DNA from: an uncultured Chloroflexales bacterium
GTDB lineage: Bacteria; Chloroflexota; Chloroflexia; Chloroflexales; Chloroflexaceae
Reading direction: 5' to 3'
Length of the DNA: 47,333 nt
Assembly (NCBI GenBank): GCA_937967405.1
Contig: CALCJV010000059.1
Span: forward strand, 1-47,333
The position numbers were made by a program, and so were the translations under genes. The first letter of the stretch is position 1; every line of letters starts with the position of its first letter. Below the pieces are notes generated by a model. That model had not been told where the DNA came from and ran no database searches. It saw only the letters and a list, made by a program, of their open reading frames with translations. Positions 16,634-25,072 of this stretch are shown one piece after another.

Positions 16634-17248
16634 ATGGACTTGCAGAGCATCGCCCAGATAGGCCTGCGCCTGTTGCAAAATCTGCTGCTGCTGCTCGGTG
16701 TGGCGGCGGCCGGCATCATCCTTGTGTTGCTGCTGACGATGGCTCAGAGCCGCAATGATCAAGCCCGTCGCGCCGATGTGATTGTGATTGCCCACCTTGA
16801 CACATCCTCCGCGCCCCACTTCGATGCCGCAGCACGCCTGTATCAGCAGGGCTACGCCTCACGCCTGATTGTCGCGGGCAGCGATCCGCCGGCCTTCAGG
16901 GATCAGTTGATCGCCCGCCGGATCAGCCCTGAGGTCATCCTGATCCCGCCGATCACCACCACCAACCGCCTTGCAAGCATCCGTCAAGTGGCCGCTATTG
17001 CCCAAGCAAACCAGTTCAAGTCGGTTCTGATTGTGGACCAGCCAGAGCAGCTTTTACTGACGCTAAAGCTCGCTGGCGATTATGGGCTAGATGCGTATGG
17101 TGTGCCCATCAACAGTCTCCAGCCCAATCTGGCAAGCCTGCTCCAATCCACCCTTGATTACTGGCAGTACGCGCTGCTGGGCAGCACCCGCGCTATACCA
17201 GCCCCAGCCCCACCGCCACTGCCACCGCCGCCCCCACCAACGAACTGA
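16634..17248 (+). CDS. YdcF/SanA-like (DUF218) membrane-anchored protein
   Basis: A 204-residue protein. One N-terminal membrane helix (about 12-37) is followed by a DUF218-like Rossmann domain: ADVIVIAHLD, then ARLYQQGYASRLIVAG, LIARRISPEVILI, TTTNRLASIRQVAAIA and SVLIVDQPEQL. DUF218 proteins usually have an acidic pair near EARY..N/T..E; here TNRLAS replaces the ENT-like motif, so activity is uncertain. It begins 2 bases after the prepilin-peptidase-like gene and ends the operon. The last 15 residues are mostly proline (APPPLPPPPPPTN), encoded antisense to the C-terminal Ala-Val-Gly helix of the convergent DUF92 gene; the two genes overlap by 56 bases. Confidence 0.72.
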   Translation: MDLQSIAQIGLRLLQNLLLLLGVAAAGIILVLLLTMAQSRNDQARRADVIVIAHLDTSSAPHFDAAARLYQQGYASRLIVAGSDPPAFRDQLIARRISPEVILIPPITTTNRLASIRQVAAIAQANQFKSVLIVDQPEQLLLTLKLAGDYGLDAYGVPINSLQPNLASLLQSTLDYWQYALLGSTRAIPAPAPPPLPPPPPPTN

Positions 17249-18029
17249 GCAGATTGACGACATCGTTGGAGAGCCACGCCACGCCGCGCAGGTAGGCATG
17301 CGCCTGCCCATCGGCGGCACGCGGGCGTTCGGTCTCGCTCCCGTCGGGCAGTTGGTACATCACCTGCACGGTTGCCCCCAGCAGGCTATCGCTCAGCGAT
17401 CCGGCAACCCCGCCCAACGTTGCTGCCACCAATAACCACCATCCGCCCGTCTGTACCAGTCCTGTGAAGGCTGCTTCCAGCGCAATGCAGAGCGGCAGCA
17501 CCAGCCCAATGAAGCCTGCTCCCGCGAGGGTTGCCAGTGTGCCGGCCAGCGTCACCCCGCCGGATGTACCTGTCGGGACGGGCTTGCCAGAGGTAATCAA
17601 GCGTGGTTGGTGACGGCTCAGCGTGCCCAGTTCGGTGGCCCATGTATCGGCCGTGACGGTTGCCATCACCCCTGCAAACGCCGCAAGAAGCAGCGTCGGC
17701 ATGTCGGCAAGGGCATAGGCTACCGCGAGCAGACTGGCCATGCCACCATTCGCAAGTGCTTGCCCTAGGTCACGCTGCTCACCTTTTGCAAAACGTGTTC
17801 CTGTGCGCTGGGCCTTGATGTGCCGCTTGTATCGCGAGAGCAGACTGCTGCTGACGAAGAAGGCGATGAGGGTGAGGCCCCACGCCCACCCACCGCAGCC
17901 AAAGGTCAGCGTGCCGGTGATCACTGCCCCAAGCCAGCCGCTGCGCGTGAGCGAACCACGCCAATAGGCGAGGCCCCCAATCGCACTGCTCAGGATGATC
18001 CCAAGCAAGATGCGCCCCCAATCAAGCAT
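17193..18029 (-). CDS. DUF92 (TMEM19-like) integral membrane protein
   Basis: A 278-residue polytopic membrane protein of the DUF92/TMEM19 family. It shows the family pattern GLAYWRGSLTRSGWLGAVITG, GGWAWGLTLIAFFVSSS, the basic KRHIKAQR loop, ATVTADTWATELGTLS and TSGGVTLAGT, with a later GGVAGSLSDSLLGATVQ. About six helices. Family members have been linked to isoprenoid or phytyl phosphate metabolism (VTE6 of plants is a relative), which makes a prenyl kinase-type role conceivable; this is inference. The start at 18029 follows TGGAGA by 7 bases; the longer frame to 18122 lacks such a site. Its last 56 bases overlap the convergent YdcF-like gene. Confidence 0.85.
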   Translation of the reverse strand: MLDWGRILLGIILSSAIGGLAYWRGSLTRSGWLGAVITGTLTFGCGGWAWGLTLIAFFVSSSLLSRYKRHIKAQRTGTRFAKGEQRDLGQALANGGMASLLAVAYALADMPTLLLAAFAGVMATVTADTWATELGTLSRHQPRLITSGKPVPTGTSGGVTLAGTLATLAGAGFIGLVLPLCIALEAAFTGLVQTGGWWLLVAATLGGVAGSLSDSLLGATVQVMYQLPDGSETERPRAADGQAHAYLRGVAWLSNDVVNLLSSLVGAAVAVAVGLGLV

Positions 18030-18067
18030 ATCGGTCTCCATCAGAGATGAGAGATTGGGTGAAGCAC

Positions 18068-18120
18068 GCAGGAGCACGGCACGGTCGGTAGCTATACAAT
18101 ACGAAGGGACGTGCTCCTGC
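18068..18120. repeat. 11-bp perfect inverted repeat upstream of DUF92 gene
   Basis: Arms GCAGGAGCACG (18068-18078) and CGTGCTCCTGC (18110-18120) with a 31-base loop, 39 bases upstream of the DUF92 start at 18029. It may form a leader hairpin or a regulator-binding site. There is no U-tract on either strand. Confidence 0.45.
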
Positions 18121-18260
18121 ACGCCCCGCTCTTAATACGATTTTCGAATTATGGAACACAACCGGTTATTTTACTCGCTCTTGTGAAGGATGCTGCCCCC
18201 TCAAGCAGAACATAGATTGGCATACATCATTTCAAGGAGAGGATCATTTCACTCAACCGC

Positions 18261-18734
18261 TTAAGCTGCCATCCGGCGCGTGCTGCGCTGAACTTCAACT
18301 TGCTTGGCAACCGCTTTCATCGCGTGCCGGATTTCAGTCTCCATCATTGCTTTCACCACATCCTGCGGAACAAACGCTGCCATCGGGCCAAGCAGCGGGA
18401 CGAGATCCAGTTTCAGGGTGACATCCATATCAGTGCCCCCAGTAGGCGATGGGTCAAGGTTCCAATTCATGGTGACGGGGAGCGGCGTAGTCACCTTGAA
18501 CATCAGGCGATTTGGCTCATCCCAGCTCAAAATCCCATCACAGCGAATTGTGCCAAACGTCTGCCCAATCGAGACGTGCATCACGAGTTTGGCTTGGCTG
18601 CCTTGCAATGGCGTGTACTCAACCTTACGCATGCGCGGCAGCAATGACTGCAATGCATCCGGGTTGGAGAGTGTCTCAAAAACTGCTTGCGGTTCTGCGC
18701 CTTTAATCGTGGTTCCCAGACGTAATGCAATCAT
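18261..18734 (-). CDS. SRPBCC/START-like (CoxG-type) protein
   Basis: A 157-residue soluble protein with the SRPBCC (Bet v1/START-like) helix-grip pattern: an N-terminal strand, PQAVFETLSNPDALQSLLPRM, a series of strands (KLVMHVSIGQTFGTIRCDG, LMFKVTTPLPVTMNW, DMDVTLKLDLVPLLGP) and a long C-terminal helix ending basic. The pattern PxAVFETLSNPDAL...LLP resembles polyketide cyclase/dehydrase and CoxG proteins, which bind hydrophobic ligands. The start at 18734 follows TTAGGAG by 7 bases; a 20-residue longer frame exists without a site. It stands alone. The 231 bases between it and the DUF92 start hold only the inverted repeat. Confidence 0.75.
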   Translation of the reverse strand: MIALRLGTTIKGAEPQAVFETLSNPDALQSLLPRMRKVEYTPLQGSQAKLVMHVSIGQTFGTIRCDGILSWDEPNRLMFKVTTPLPVTMNWNLDPSPTGGTDMDVTLKLDLVPLLGPMAAFVPQDVVKAMMETEIRHAMKAVAKQVEVQRSTRRMAA

Positions 18735-19008
18735 TTTCGTACTCCTAACTTCTAGTTCCTGTACTTTGCGGCGAATTGCGTTTTTGCGATTCATTTTGTA
18801 CTATGAACATCGTAGCGATGTAAGGATGGTATTCAAAACACTATTGCCGGATGCACAGGTTCGTAATTGTTTTGTCCATCTTTTGCACAGCTTTAGTATA
18901 CATCTAGTTGAGGTGAATGTCAATACCCTCGAACCTGCATCTTCTGAAATTGCAACATTTTGCCCTTAAAAAGAACATGGGCAGATGCTAGTGGAGAAGG
19001 AACGAACG

Positions 19009-19746
19009 ATGTCCGAACTGCGCGACAAGCTCATCCTCGTCGTGGATGATGAGCCACATCTGGTGAATTTTATGCGGATGAACCTAGAACTAGAAGGAGC
19101 GCGGGTGATCACTGCCAGCAATGGGCGCGAAGCCCTCGATCTGGTGCGCGAGGATATGCCTGATGTGGTGCTGCTGGATGTGATGATGCCAGAGATAGAC
19201 GGCTTTGAAACCCTCAAACGCCTGCGGCAAATCTCGCAAGTGCCTGTCCTCTTTTTAACCGCACGGGACGAAGAAGATGATCGCGTGCGCGGCTTGGAGC
19301 TAGGTGCAGATGATTATATCGCCAAGCCCTTTAGCCACCGTGAGCTGATTAGCCGCATTCGGGCCGTGCTGCGCCGCCACTATATTGCCCCCCCACTCGC
19401 CCAGACGGTGGTGCATGTGGATGATCGCCTACAGATTGATTTTGCCCGCCGCGAGGTTCTCGTTGAAGGCCAGCGGGTGAATCTACGGCCCACTGAGTAT
19501 CGCCTGCTGTATCATCTCGTGCAGAATGCTGGCTACGTGCTGACCCATCAGATGCTGCTGACCCGCGTGTGGGGCCCAGAGTACCGCGACGAGAGCCACT
19601 ACCTGCGCCTGTACATCACCTACCTGCGCCAGAAGATTGAGGAGCATCCCGCCCAGCCACGCTACATCCTGACTGAGCGCGGGGTGGGCTATCGCTTCGT
19701 GGATTTCAAGAAGCAGCCTCACCAAGCAAGCCCAGCAACAGCCTAG
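19009..19746 (+). CDS. OmpR/PhoB-family response regulator
   Basis: A 245-residue two-component transcription regulator. The receiver domain (about 7-123) has the acidic pair VVDDEPH, phosphoacceptor Asp57 ([10 protein letters not shown]), Thr84 and Lys106 (YIAKPF). A winged-helix DNA-binding domain follows (about 140-236), with [45 protein letters not shown] and the wing [12 protein letters not shown]. The residues resemble KdpE-like regulators. I choose the start at 19009 behind GGAGAAGGA; the frame is open to 18985. No histidine kinase is adjacent, so it is an orphan here. Confidence 0.93.
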   Translation: MSELRDKLILVVDDEPHLVNFMRMNLELEGARVITASNGREALDLVREDMPDVVLLDVMMPEIDGFETLKRLRQISQVPVLFLTARDEEDDRVRGLELGADDYIAKPFSHRELISRIRAVLRRHYIAPPLAQTVVHVDDRLQIDFARREVLVEGQRVNLRPTEYRLLYHLVQNAGYVLTHQMLLTRVWGPEYRDESHYLRLYITYLRQKIEEHPAQPRYILTERGVGYRFVDFKKQPHQASPATA

Positions 19747-19771
19747 CAGCGGCGATCAACCAGCTTGCCCC

Positions 19772-20413
19772 CTAGGCCCCAGCATCGGCAAGGCTAAGCA
19801 TGCGCTGGCGTAGGCTCCGCAGGCGTTGATCCATCCCTTCTGGGCGCACCCATATCTCCTCGCGCAGAGTACTGAGCTGGGCGCGAAATTCGCTGATCGG
19901 TCCCTTCTCCTGCTCGGCACTATACTCATAGGCGCGGCTCACGGATGCCGCCGCCGCCGTCAGGTTTTGCTCAACATGATCGAAGTTGTTGATCTGAAGC
20001 GCGGCTTCGGCATCGGCAATCTGGTTGGCCGCACGGGCAAGGTAGTAAGCACTCCATAGCCGCTCGATTTCGCGGCGCAGCAGGGCTAGCTCATCAGGAT
20101 CAGGTGGGCTAAGCGGGGCAGGGCCAGCAATGGCCGGACGGGGCGGAACGGAGGTCGGCGAGGGGGCGGGGGTGCGCGTCGGCTGGCGCGTCGGGGCCAA
20201 GGTGGCGGTAGGTAGTTCAGCTTGCGCTGCCGCTGCGTCGGGCTGCCTCAGCACCGCGGCTAGGCGGGGCGCAATCAACAGATTTTGGATCAGCAAGGCC
20301 ACGCTGATCGCTACCACGATAGTGAGCAGGTAGGGCAACACCGCACGCACACGACGCAGCCAGACTGATGCTGGCCGAGCCACCGTTGTGTGCTCAGGCG
20401 GTGATGCAGACAC
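19772..20413 (-). CDS. Membrane-anchored coiled-coil protein
   Basis: A 213-residue protein of unknown function, third gene of a minus-strand operon. It has one membrane helix near residues 27-49 (VLPYLLTIVVAISVALLIQN), a Pro/Thr/Ala linker (about 70-105) and a helical C-terminal part (about 115-210) with many Glu, Arg and Ala, likely coiled coil. The start is a GTG at 20413, directly behind GGTGGAG and 13 bases after the response-regulator stop; no ATG fits. The neighbours (STAS protein and ANTAR regulator) suggest a signalling or envelope stress role, but nothing in the sequence proves it. Confidence 0.65.
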   Translation of the reverse strand: MSASPPEHTTVARPASVWLRRVRAVLPYLLTIVVAISVALLIQNLLIAPRLAAVLRQPDAAAAQAELPTATLAPTRQPTRTPAPSPTSVPPRPAIAGPAPLSPPDPDELALLRREIERLWSAYYLARAANQIADAEAALQINNFDHVEQNLTAAAASVSRAYEYSAEQEKGPISEFRAQLSTLREEIWVRPEGMDQRLRSLRQRMLSLADAGA

Positions 20414-20426
20414 GCCGCTCCACCTG

Positions 20427-21002
20427 CTAGATTTCGTGTGCCAGCAGGATCGCCTGTGCAATCTCCTTCATCGGCTTGCGCGTATTCATCGAAAGCTGCT
20501 GGATCTTCCGGAAGGCTTCCGCTTCCTTCAGCCCTTGGGCATCCATCAAAACCCCCTTCGCCCGCTCCACCAACTTCCGCGTATCGAGCGTTTCTTTGAG
20601 ATCGTGGATTTCGTTATCCATCTCCAGAAACTCTTGATAGCGTGCGAGGGCAATTTCGATAGCGGGAAGCAGTTCGGCATCTCGGAAAGGCTTCACAATG
20701 TAATTAACGACCCCAGCTTCTTTAGCGCGATCAACCAGTTCTCGATCCGAGTAGGCCGTCAAGAGCAGCACCGGCGCAATCTTCTCTTGGGTCAGCACTT
20801 TGGCCGCCTGTATCCCATCTAGCTTAGGCATCTTGATATCCATCAAAACCAGATCGGGGCGCAGCTCACGGGCAAGATTGATCACACTCACACCATCGCC
20901 AGCCTCACCAATCACGAGGTAGCCTAGCCCAATCAGGGTCTCTTTCAAATTCATGCGGATAATTGACTCATCATCCGCGATAATTAGGCGTATCTGCGAC
21001 AC
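20427..21002 (-). CDS. Response regulator with ANTAR RNA-binding output domain (PdtaR-like)
   Basis: A 191-residue protein. The receiver domain (about 4-120) has IIADDES, phosphoacceptor Asp55 (LVLMDIKMPK), Thr82 (LLTAYSD) and Lys104 (YIVKPF). The C-terminal ANTAR domain (about 128-187) has the LVERAKGVLMDAQGL and EAFRKIQQLSMNTRKPMKE segments. ANTAR regulators bind paired hairpins in nascent RNA and prevent termination, so this protein probably acts at RNA level. The start is GTG at 21002 behind GAAGGTG. It follows a STAS gene by 52 bases and is followed at once by a membrane protein. I see no typical ANTAR target hairpin pair in the operon leader. Confidence 0.93.
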   Translation of the reverse strand: MSQIRLIIADDESIIRMNLKETLIGLGYLVIGEAGDGVSVINLARELRPDLVLMDIKMPKLDGIQAAKVLTQEKIAPVLLLTAYSDRELVDRAKEAGVVNYIVKPFRDAELLPAIEIALARYQEFLEMDNEIHDLKETLDTRKLVERAKGVLMDAQGLKEAEAFRKIQQLSMNTRKPMKEIAQAILLAHEI

Positions 21003-21054
21003 GTCACACCTTCACTTCCATACGCGCTTGCACTGCCGCAAGCGGCTGCTCTAG

Positions 21055-21384
21055 CTATGCGTACTCAGCTAACCCTGTCTCTCGATCTGGGGCAATTTTA
21101 AAGAGTGTATCGAAGCGGCTCTTGCGGAAGATTTCCGCAATCTGGGGCTGTAGCCCCGCAAGGCGCAGATCACCGCCCATCCCCTGCACCTGCTTCAGGT
21201 TGGTCAGCAGCATCCGCAGCGCAAGGCTTGCCACAAACGCCACCTCCGACATATCCACAAGAATTTTGCCCTTGTGGCTGTTCACGGCTTCCGATAGCTG
21301 ACTCTCGATAGATGCCACCCCAATCGCATCGAGGCGGGCTGGCATTGTAATGACTAGGACATCACCAATCTGCTCTGTGTTCAC
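21055..21384 (-). CDS. STAS-domain protein, anti-sigma-factor-antagonist-like
   Basis: A 109-residue single STAS domain, first gene of a minus-strand operon. The fold is seen from VLVITMPARLDAIGVASIESQLSEAV, KILVDMSEVAFVASLALRMLL and a last helix. In SpoIIAA-type proteins the phosphorylation site is in a DSSGL motif; here it reads ASLALR, which keeps one Ser but has Leu where the phosphorylated Ser is expected, so classical control by a SpoIIAB-type kinase is doubtful. The start is a GTG at 21384 behind GAGGG (7 bases); a GTG two codons upstream is also possible. No anti-sigma factor or phosphatase is nearby. Confidence 0.85.
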   Translation of the reverse strand: MNTEQIGDVLVITMPARLDAIGVASIESQLSEAVNSHKGKILVDMSEVAFVASLALRMLLTNLKQVQGMGGDLRLAGLQPQIAEIFRKSRFDTLFKIAPDRETGLAEYA

Positions 21385-21505
21385 GCTCACACCCTCTTTT
21401 CATCCAGCTCAGCAGCTGCACTCATCCAGTTGATCACTTGCGAGGTAGCATTGTACCGCAACGTAAGGTTCACCGCAAGCCCTCCACATCAGCAGCTCTT
21501 CAGTA

Positions 21506-21514
21506 ATTATAGCA
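21506..21514 (-). promoter_or_regulatory. Extended -10 promoter of the STAS/ANTAR operon
   Basis: On the minus strand TGC-TATAAT, 122 bases before the STAS start. It is back to back with the thi promoter at 21549. No good -35 box at 17 bases; TTGTAA lies 21 bases upstream. Confidence 0.5.
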
Positions 21515-21548
21515 TACCATCATCTGAGTAAGTTACAACAACCGCTAC

Positions 21549-21577
21549 TTGCCAGTAGCTGCTCACCATGTTATAGT
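21549..21577 (+). promoter_or_regulatory. Promoter of thiamine operon, with overlapping palindrome
   Basis: TTGCCA (21549-21554), a 17-base spacer and TATAGT (21572-21577). Transcription would begin near 21584, just before the riboswitch. A perfect 7-bp inverted repeat TGCTCAC (21560-21566) / GTGAGCA (21579-21585) surrounds the -10 box and could be an operator. Confidence 0.7.
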
Positions 21578-21599
21578 AGTGAGCAATGCAATATTCGGA

Positions 21600-21691
21600 T
21601 CCGTTAGGGGAGTCTGGCACACTGTCGGGCTGAGAGGACACACGTCGACCCTACGCACCTGATCCAGATCATACTGGCGAAGGGAAACGGA
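21600..21691 (+). ncRNA. TPP riboswitch (THI element)
   Basis: The leader has the conserved TPP aptamer parts: GGGGAGTC near the 5-prime end, the pyrimidine-binding CTGAGA (21630-21635), then ACCC and the second arm ACCTGATCCAGATCATACTGG followed by GCGAAGGGAA (to 21686). Helix P1 closes with TCCGTT (21600-21605) and AACGGA (21686-21691). It lies upstream of six thiamine genes and is followed by an intrinsic terminator, so TPP binding should reduce read-through. All of this agrees with a class present in most bacteria. Confidence 0.93.
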
Positions 21692-21724
21692 GCTTGACCG
21701 CAGCAGAGCTTCGCTTTGCGGTAC

Positions 21725-21750
21725 ACCGCTCCCGTGTTGAGCGGTTTTTT
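21725..21750 (+). terminator. Intrinsic terminator of the TPP riboswitch
   Basis: Stem ACCGCTC (21725-21731) and GAGCGGT (21739-21745) with a 7-base loop, followed by a run of six T. It lies between aptamer and thiE and is the probable expression platform. Confidence 0.85.
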
Positions 21751-21775
21751 GTATTCCGCTCCCTGACGTAGAAAC

Positions 21776-22441
21776 ATGAAAGAGAGCGAATCTATGCTAG
21801 ATGATACCCTTGATTGGGGCGTGTATGTTCTTACCGATCACGATCTTGTTGGCTCACGCCCATTGTCCACCGTCATCGCCCAAGCCCTTGCGGGTGGCGC
21901 AAGTGTGGTGCAGCTGCGCCACAAACACCGCCCGATCCGCGAACTGTATACGCTCGGCGGAGAGCTACGCGACCTCACCCGCGCCGCCAATGTACCCTTC
22001 ATTGTCAATGATCGGCTTGACCTTGCACTGGCTCTGGATGCCGATGGGGTGCATGTTGGGCAAGCTGATCTGCCCGCCGAGATTGTCCGGCGCGTGCTCG
22101 GCCCCCACCGCATTCTGGGCGTATCGGTGGAGACGGTGGCCCAAGCTGAACAAGCCGCCCGCGCTGGAGCATCCTATCTAGGGGTGGGACCAGTCTATCC
22201 CACAAGCACCAAACCCGACGCGAATGCCCCAATTGGGCTGGATACGCTCGCCGCAATTGTGCAAGCAACCCCGCTGCCGTGTGTGGCCATTGGCGGGATT
22301 ACGCTGGACAATGCCGCCGCCGTCATGCAGACCGGCGTGCACGGCGTGGCGGTCGTCTCCGCAATCATGAGTGCTGCCGACCCGCAGCAGGCCGCACGTA
22401 GCCTGCGCGAGATTGTGCAACAGCATCGCCGCAACCCGTAA
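21776..22441 (+). CDS. thiE: Thiamine phosphate synthase
   Basis: A 221-residue TIM-barrel enzyme that joins hydroxymethylpyrimidine diphosphate and hydroxyethylthiazole phosphate to thiamine phosphate. Motifs: VYVLTDHDL, GGASVVQLRHK, FIVNDRLDLALALDADGVHVGQ, YLGVGPVYPTSTKPDA and CVAIGGITLDNA, all in family order. The first gene after the riboswitch. ATG codons at 21776 and 21794 are both possible; only the second has a weak site (AAGAGAG), and the extra six residues are not conserved in the family. The length is normal. Confidence 0.96.
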   Translation: MKESESMLDDTLDWGVYVLTDHDLVGSRPLSTVIAQALAGGASVVQLRHKHRPIRELYTLGGELRDLTRAANVPFIVNDRLDLALALDADGVHVGQADLPAEIVRRVLGPHRILGVSVETVAQAEQAARAGASYLGVGPVYPTSTKPDANAPIGLDTLAAIVQATPLPCVAIGGITLDNAAAVMQTGVHGVAVVSAIMSAADPQQAARSLREIVQQHRRNP

Positions 22442-22489
22442 CCCGACGGGTATGCACCTGAATAATAGCATTTAGAAAGAGGTACACCA

Positions 22490-23323
22490 ATGACATTTGA
22501 CACAACCCAACTGGCCCACATCCTCAGCACGCTGCGAACCACACGTCCGCTGATCCATCATCTCACTAATGATGTGGTAATGAACGACACCGCCAACATG
22601 ACGCTCTTTTTTGGCGGCTTGCCCGTAATGACGGCCGCCCGCGAAGAAGTGGTTGAGATGGTACAGGCTGCAAGTGCGCTCGTACTGAATATTGGCACCC
22701 TCACCCCAGCCCAAGTCGAGACGATGCTTGAAGCCGGACATGCCGCAAATGCCCGTGCGATCCCGATCATCCTTGATCCCGTCGGGGCCGGCGCAACCCA
22801 ACTCCGCACTGATGCTGCACTGCATCTCCTCTCCGAGCTACGCATTACCGTGCTGCGCGGCAACGTGGGCGAGATCGGCGCGGTGAGCGGCATGGGCGGA
22901 GCCGTGCGCGGGGTTGAGAGCATTGGGAGCGATACCGACCCGCAAACCCTCGCCCGCGAAGCCGCCCGCAGCTTCAAGACAGTTGTTGCAATTACGGGCC
23001 AGCGCGATCTCATCTCGGATGGGCAGCGGCTCTACGGCGTGGATAACGGGCATATCTGGCTCACTACGCTCACTGGCACGGGCTGCATGGCAACCACTGC
23101 TATCGCCGCCTGCGCCGCCGTTGCGCCGGATGCCATGCTTGCTGCAACGACTGCCCTTGCCGCCTATGGGCTAGCCGCCGAACGCGCTGCGGCTACGGCA
23201 GGTGTGCAGGGGCCCGGCAGCTTCAAAGCCGCCTTCTTTGATCAGGTCTACAACCTCACACCGGAACTGCTCCATGATCAGGCGCGAGTGGTTGACCTGA
23301 GCGATCTACCAGCAACCGCATGA
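22490..23323 (+). CDS. thiM: Hydroxyethylthiazole kinase
   Basis: A 277-residue ribokinase-like enzyme that phosphorylates 4-methyl-5-(2-hydroxyethyl)thiazole for salvage. Motifs: LIHHLTNDVVMNDTAN, NIGTL, PIILDPVGAGAT, LRGNVGEI, VAITGQRDLI and LTGTGCMATTAIAA with the catalytic Cys in the anion-hole GTGC. GAAAGAGG lies 8 bases before the ATG. It overlaps thiL by ATGA. It follows thiE by 48 bases. Confidence 0.96.
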   Translation: MTFDTTQLAHILSTLRTTRPLIHHLTNDVVMNDTANMTLFFGGLPVMTAAREEVVEMVQAASALVLNIGTLTPAQVETMLEAGHAANARAIPIILDPVGAGATQLRTDAALHLLSELRITVLRGNVGEIGAVSGMGGAVRGVESIGSDTDPQTLAREAARSFKTVVAITGQRDLISDGQRLYGVDNGHIWLTTLTGTGCMATTAIAACAAVAPDAMLAATTALAAYGLAAERAAATAGVQGPGSFKAAFFDQVYNLTPELLHDQARVVDLSDLPATA

Positions 23324-24375
23324 CTCACCCGCCTGCTTCGCATCCTATCGCCAAGATCGGTGAGTTTGACGTGATCGCACGCCTGCACCGCCTGCTCGAT
23401 AGCAGCCCACGCCACGATGTGCTGCACGGCATCGGCGACGACACCGCCGTACTTGGCACGGGCGATCCGCTCTGGCTGGCAACCGTAGATAGTCAAGTGG
23501 ACGGGGTGCATTTCCTATCGCCGATCATCACCCCTGAACAACTCGGCTGGCGGGCCATGGCGGTGAACCTCAGCGATATTGCCGCGATGGGCGGGCAGGC
23601 TCTGTACGCCCTGATTGCCCTGCTGCTCCCACCGGAGACTGACGTGGCATGGCTGGAGCGTGTGTATCGCGGGGCACAGCAAGCCGCGACACAGTATGGC
23701 GTAGCCATCGTGGGTGGCAACATCTCACGCTTGCCAGAGCGGGTTGTGCTGGATGTGACCGTGATCGGGCAGGTGCGCCGCGCCCAGCTACTGCTGCGGG
23801 CGGGGGCGCAGGTCGGTGATCTGGTGCTGGTCACCGGTGATCTGGGGGCGGGCGCGGCAGGCTTGCTGGTGGCGCGGGAACAACTCGCTGGAGCCGACGC
23901 ACTCCACACCGCACTCAGTGCGAGCGAACGTGAGGCCCTTTTGCTGCGCTACGTCAAACCTACCCCGCGCCTGCCGGAAGCGGCGATCATTGCCGCCAGT
24001 GGCTCCGCAACGGCGATGCTTGACGTGAGCGATGGCTTGAGCAGCGATATTGGGCACATCTGCCAACAGAGCGAGGTAGGTGTGCAACTCGATAGCACCG
24101 CGCTCCCACTAGCCCCCTTGACGCGCCGTGCGGCCCACGCCGTTAGCAGATCGCCGCTTGATCTCGCACTGGCCGGCGGCGATGATTACGAGCTATGTTT
24201 TACGGTCGCCGCCCATGCCGCGCCCGCGCTGATCACCGCCGTGCAGAGCGCAACCGGCACGCCCGTTACGATCATCGGCGAGATTGTGCCGGCCGCACAC
24301 GGGCGCATACTGCGGCTTGCTGATGGGCAACATAGCCCACTCGATGCACGCGGCTGGCAGCATTTTCAGGGCTAA
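23320..24375 (+). CDS. thiL: Thiamine-monophosphate kinase
   Basis: A 351-residue ATP-dependent enzyme that converts thiamine phosphate to TPP, the last step of the pathway and the ligand of the upstream riboswitch. Motifs: IGEFDVIARL, GIGDDTAV, VDSQVDGVHF, LSDIAAMGGQ, GGNISRLP, VTGDLGAGAAGL, AMLDVSDGLSSDIGHI and AGGDDYELCF, in the order of the PurM-like family. ATGA overlap with thiM means coupled translation. The length is normal. Confidence 0.96.
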   Translation: MTHPPASHPIAKIGEFDVIARLHRLLDSSPRHDVLHGIGDDTAVLGTGDPLWLATVDSQVDGVHFLSPIITPEQLGWRAMAVNLSDIAAMGGQALYALIALLLPPETDVAWLERVYRGAQQAATQYGVAIVGGNISRLPERVVLDVTVIGQVRRAQLLLRAGAQVGDLVLVTGDLGAGAAGLLVAREQLAGADALHTALSASEREALLLRYVKPTPRLPEAAIIAASGSATAMLDVSDGLSSDIGHICQQSEVGVQLDSTALPLAPLTRRAAHAVSRSPLDLALAGGDDYELCFTVAAHAAPALITAVQSATGTPVTIIGEIVPAAHGRILRLADGQHSPLDARGWQHFQG

Positions 24376-24444
24376 GGTAGCCGACGGCGCAGCTCAGCGC
24401 ACCACCGGTGACCGAGCACCTGCTTATCATGAAAGGACCGACCA

Positions 24445-25071
<627 letters not shown>

Positions 25072-25072
25072 C

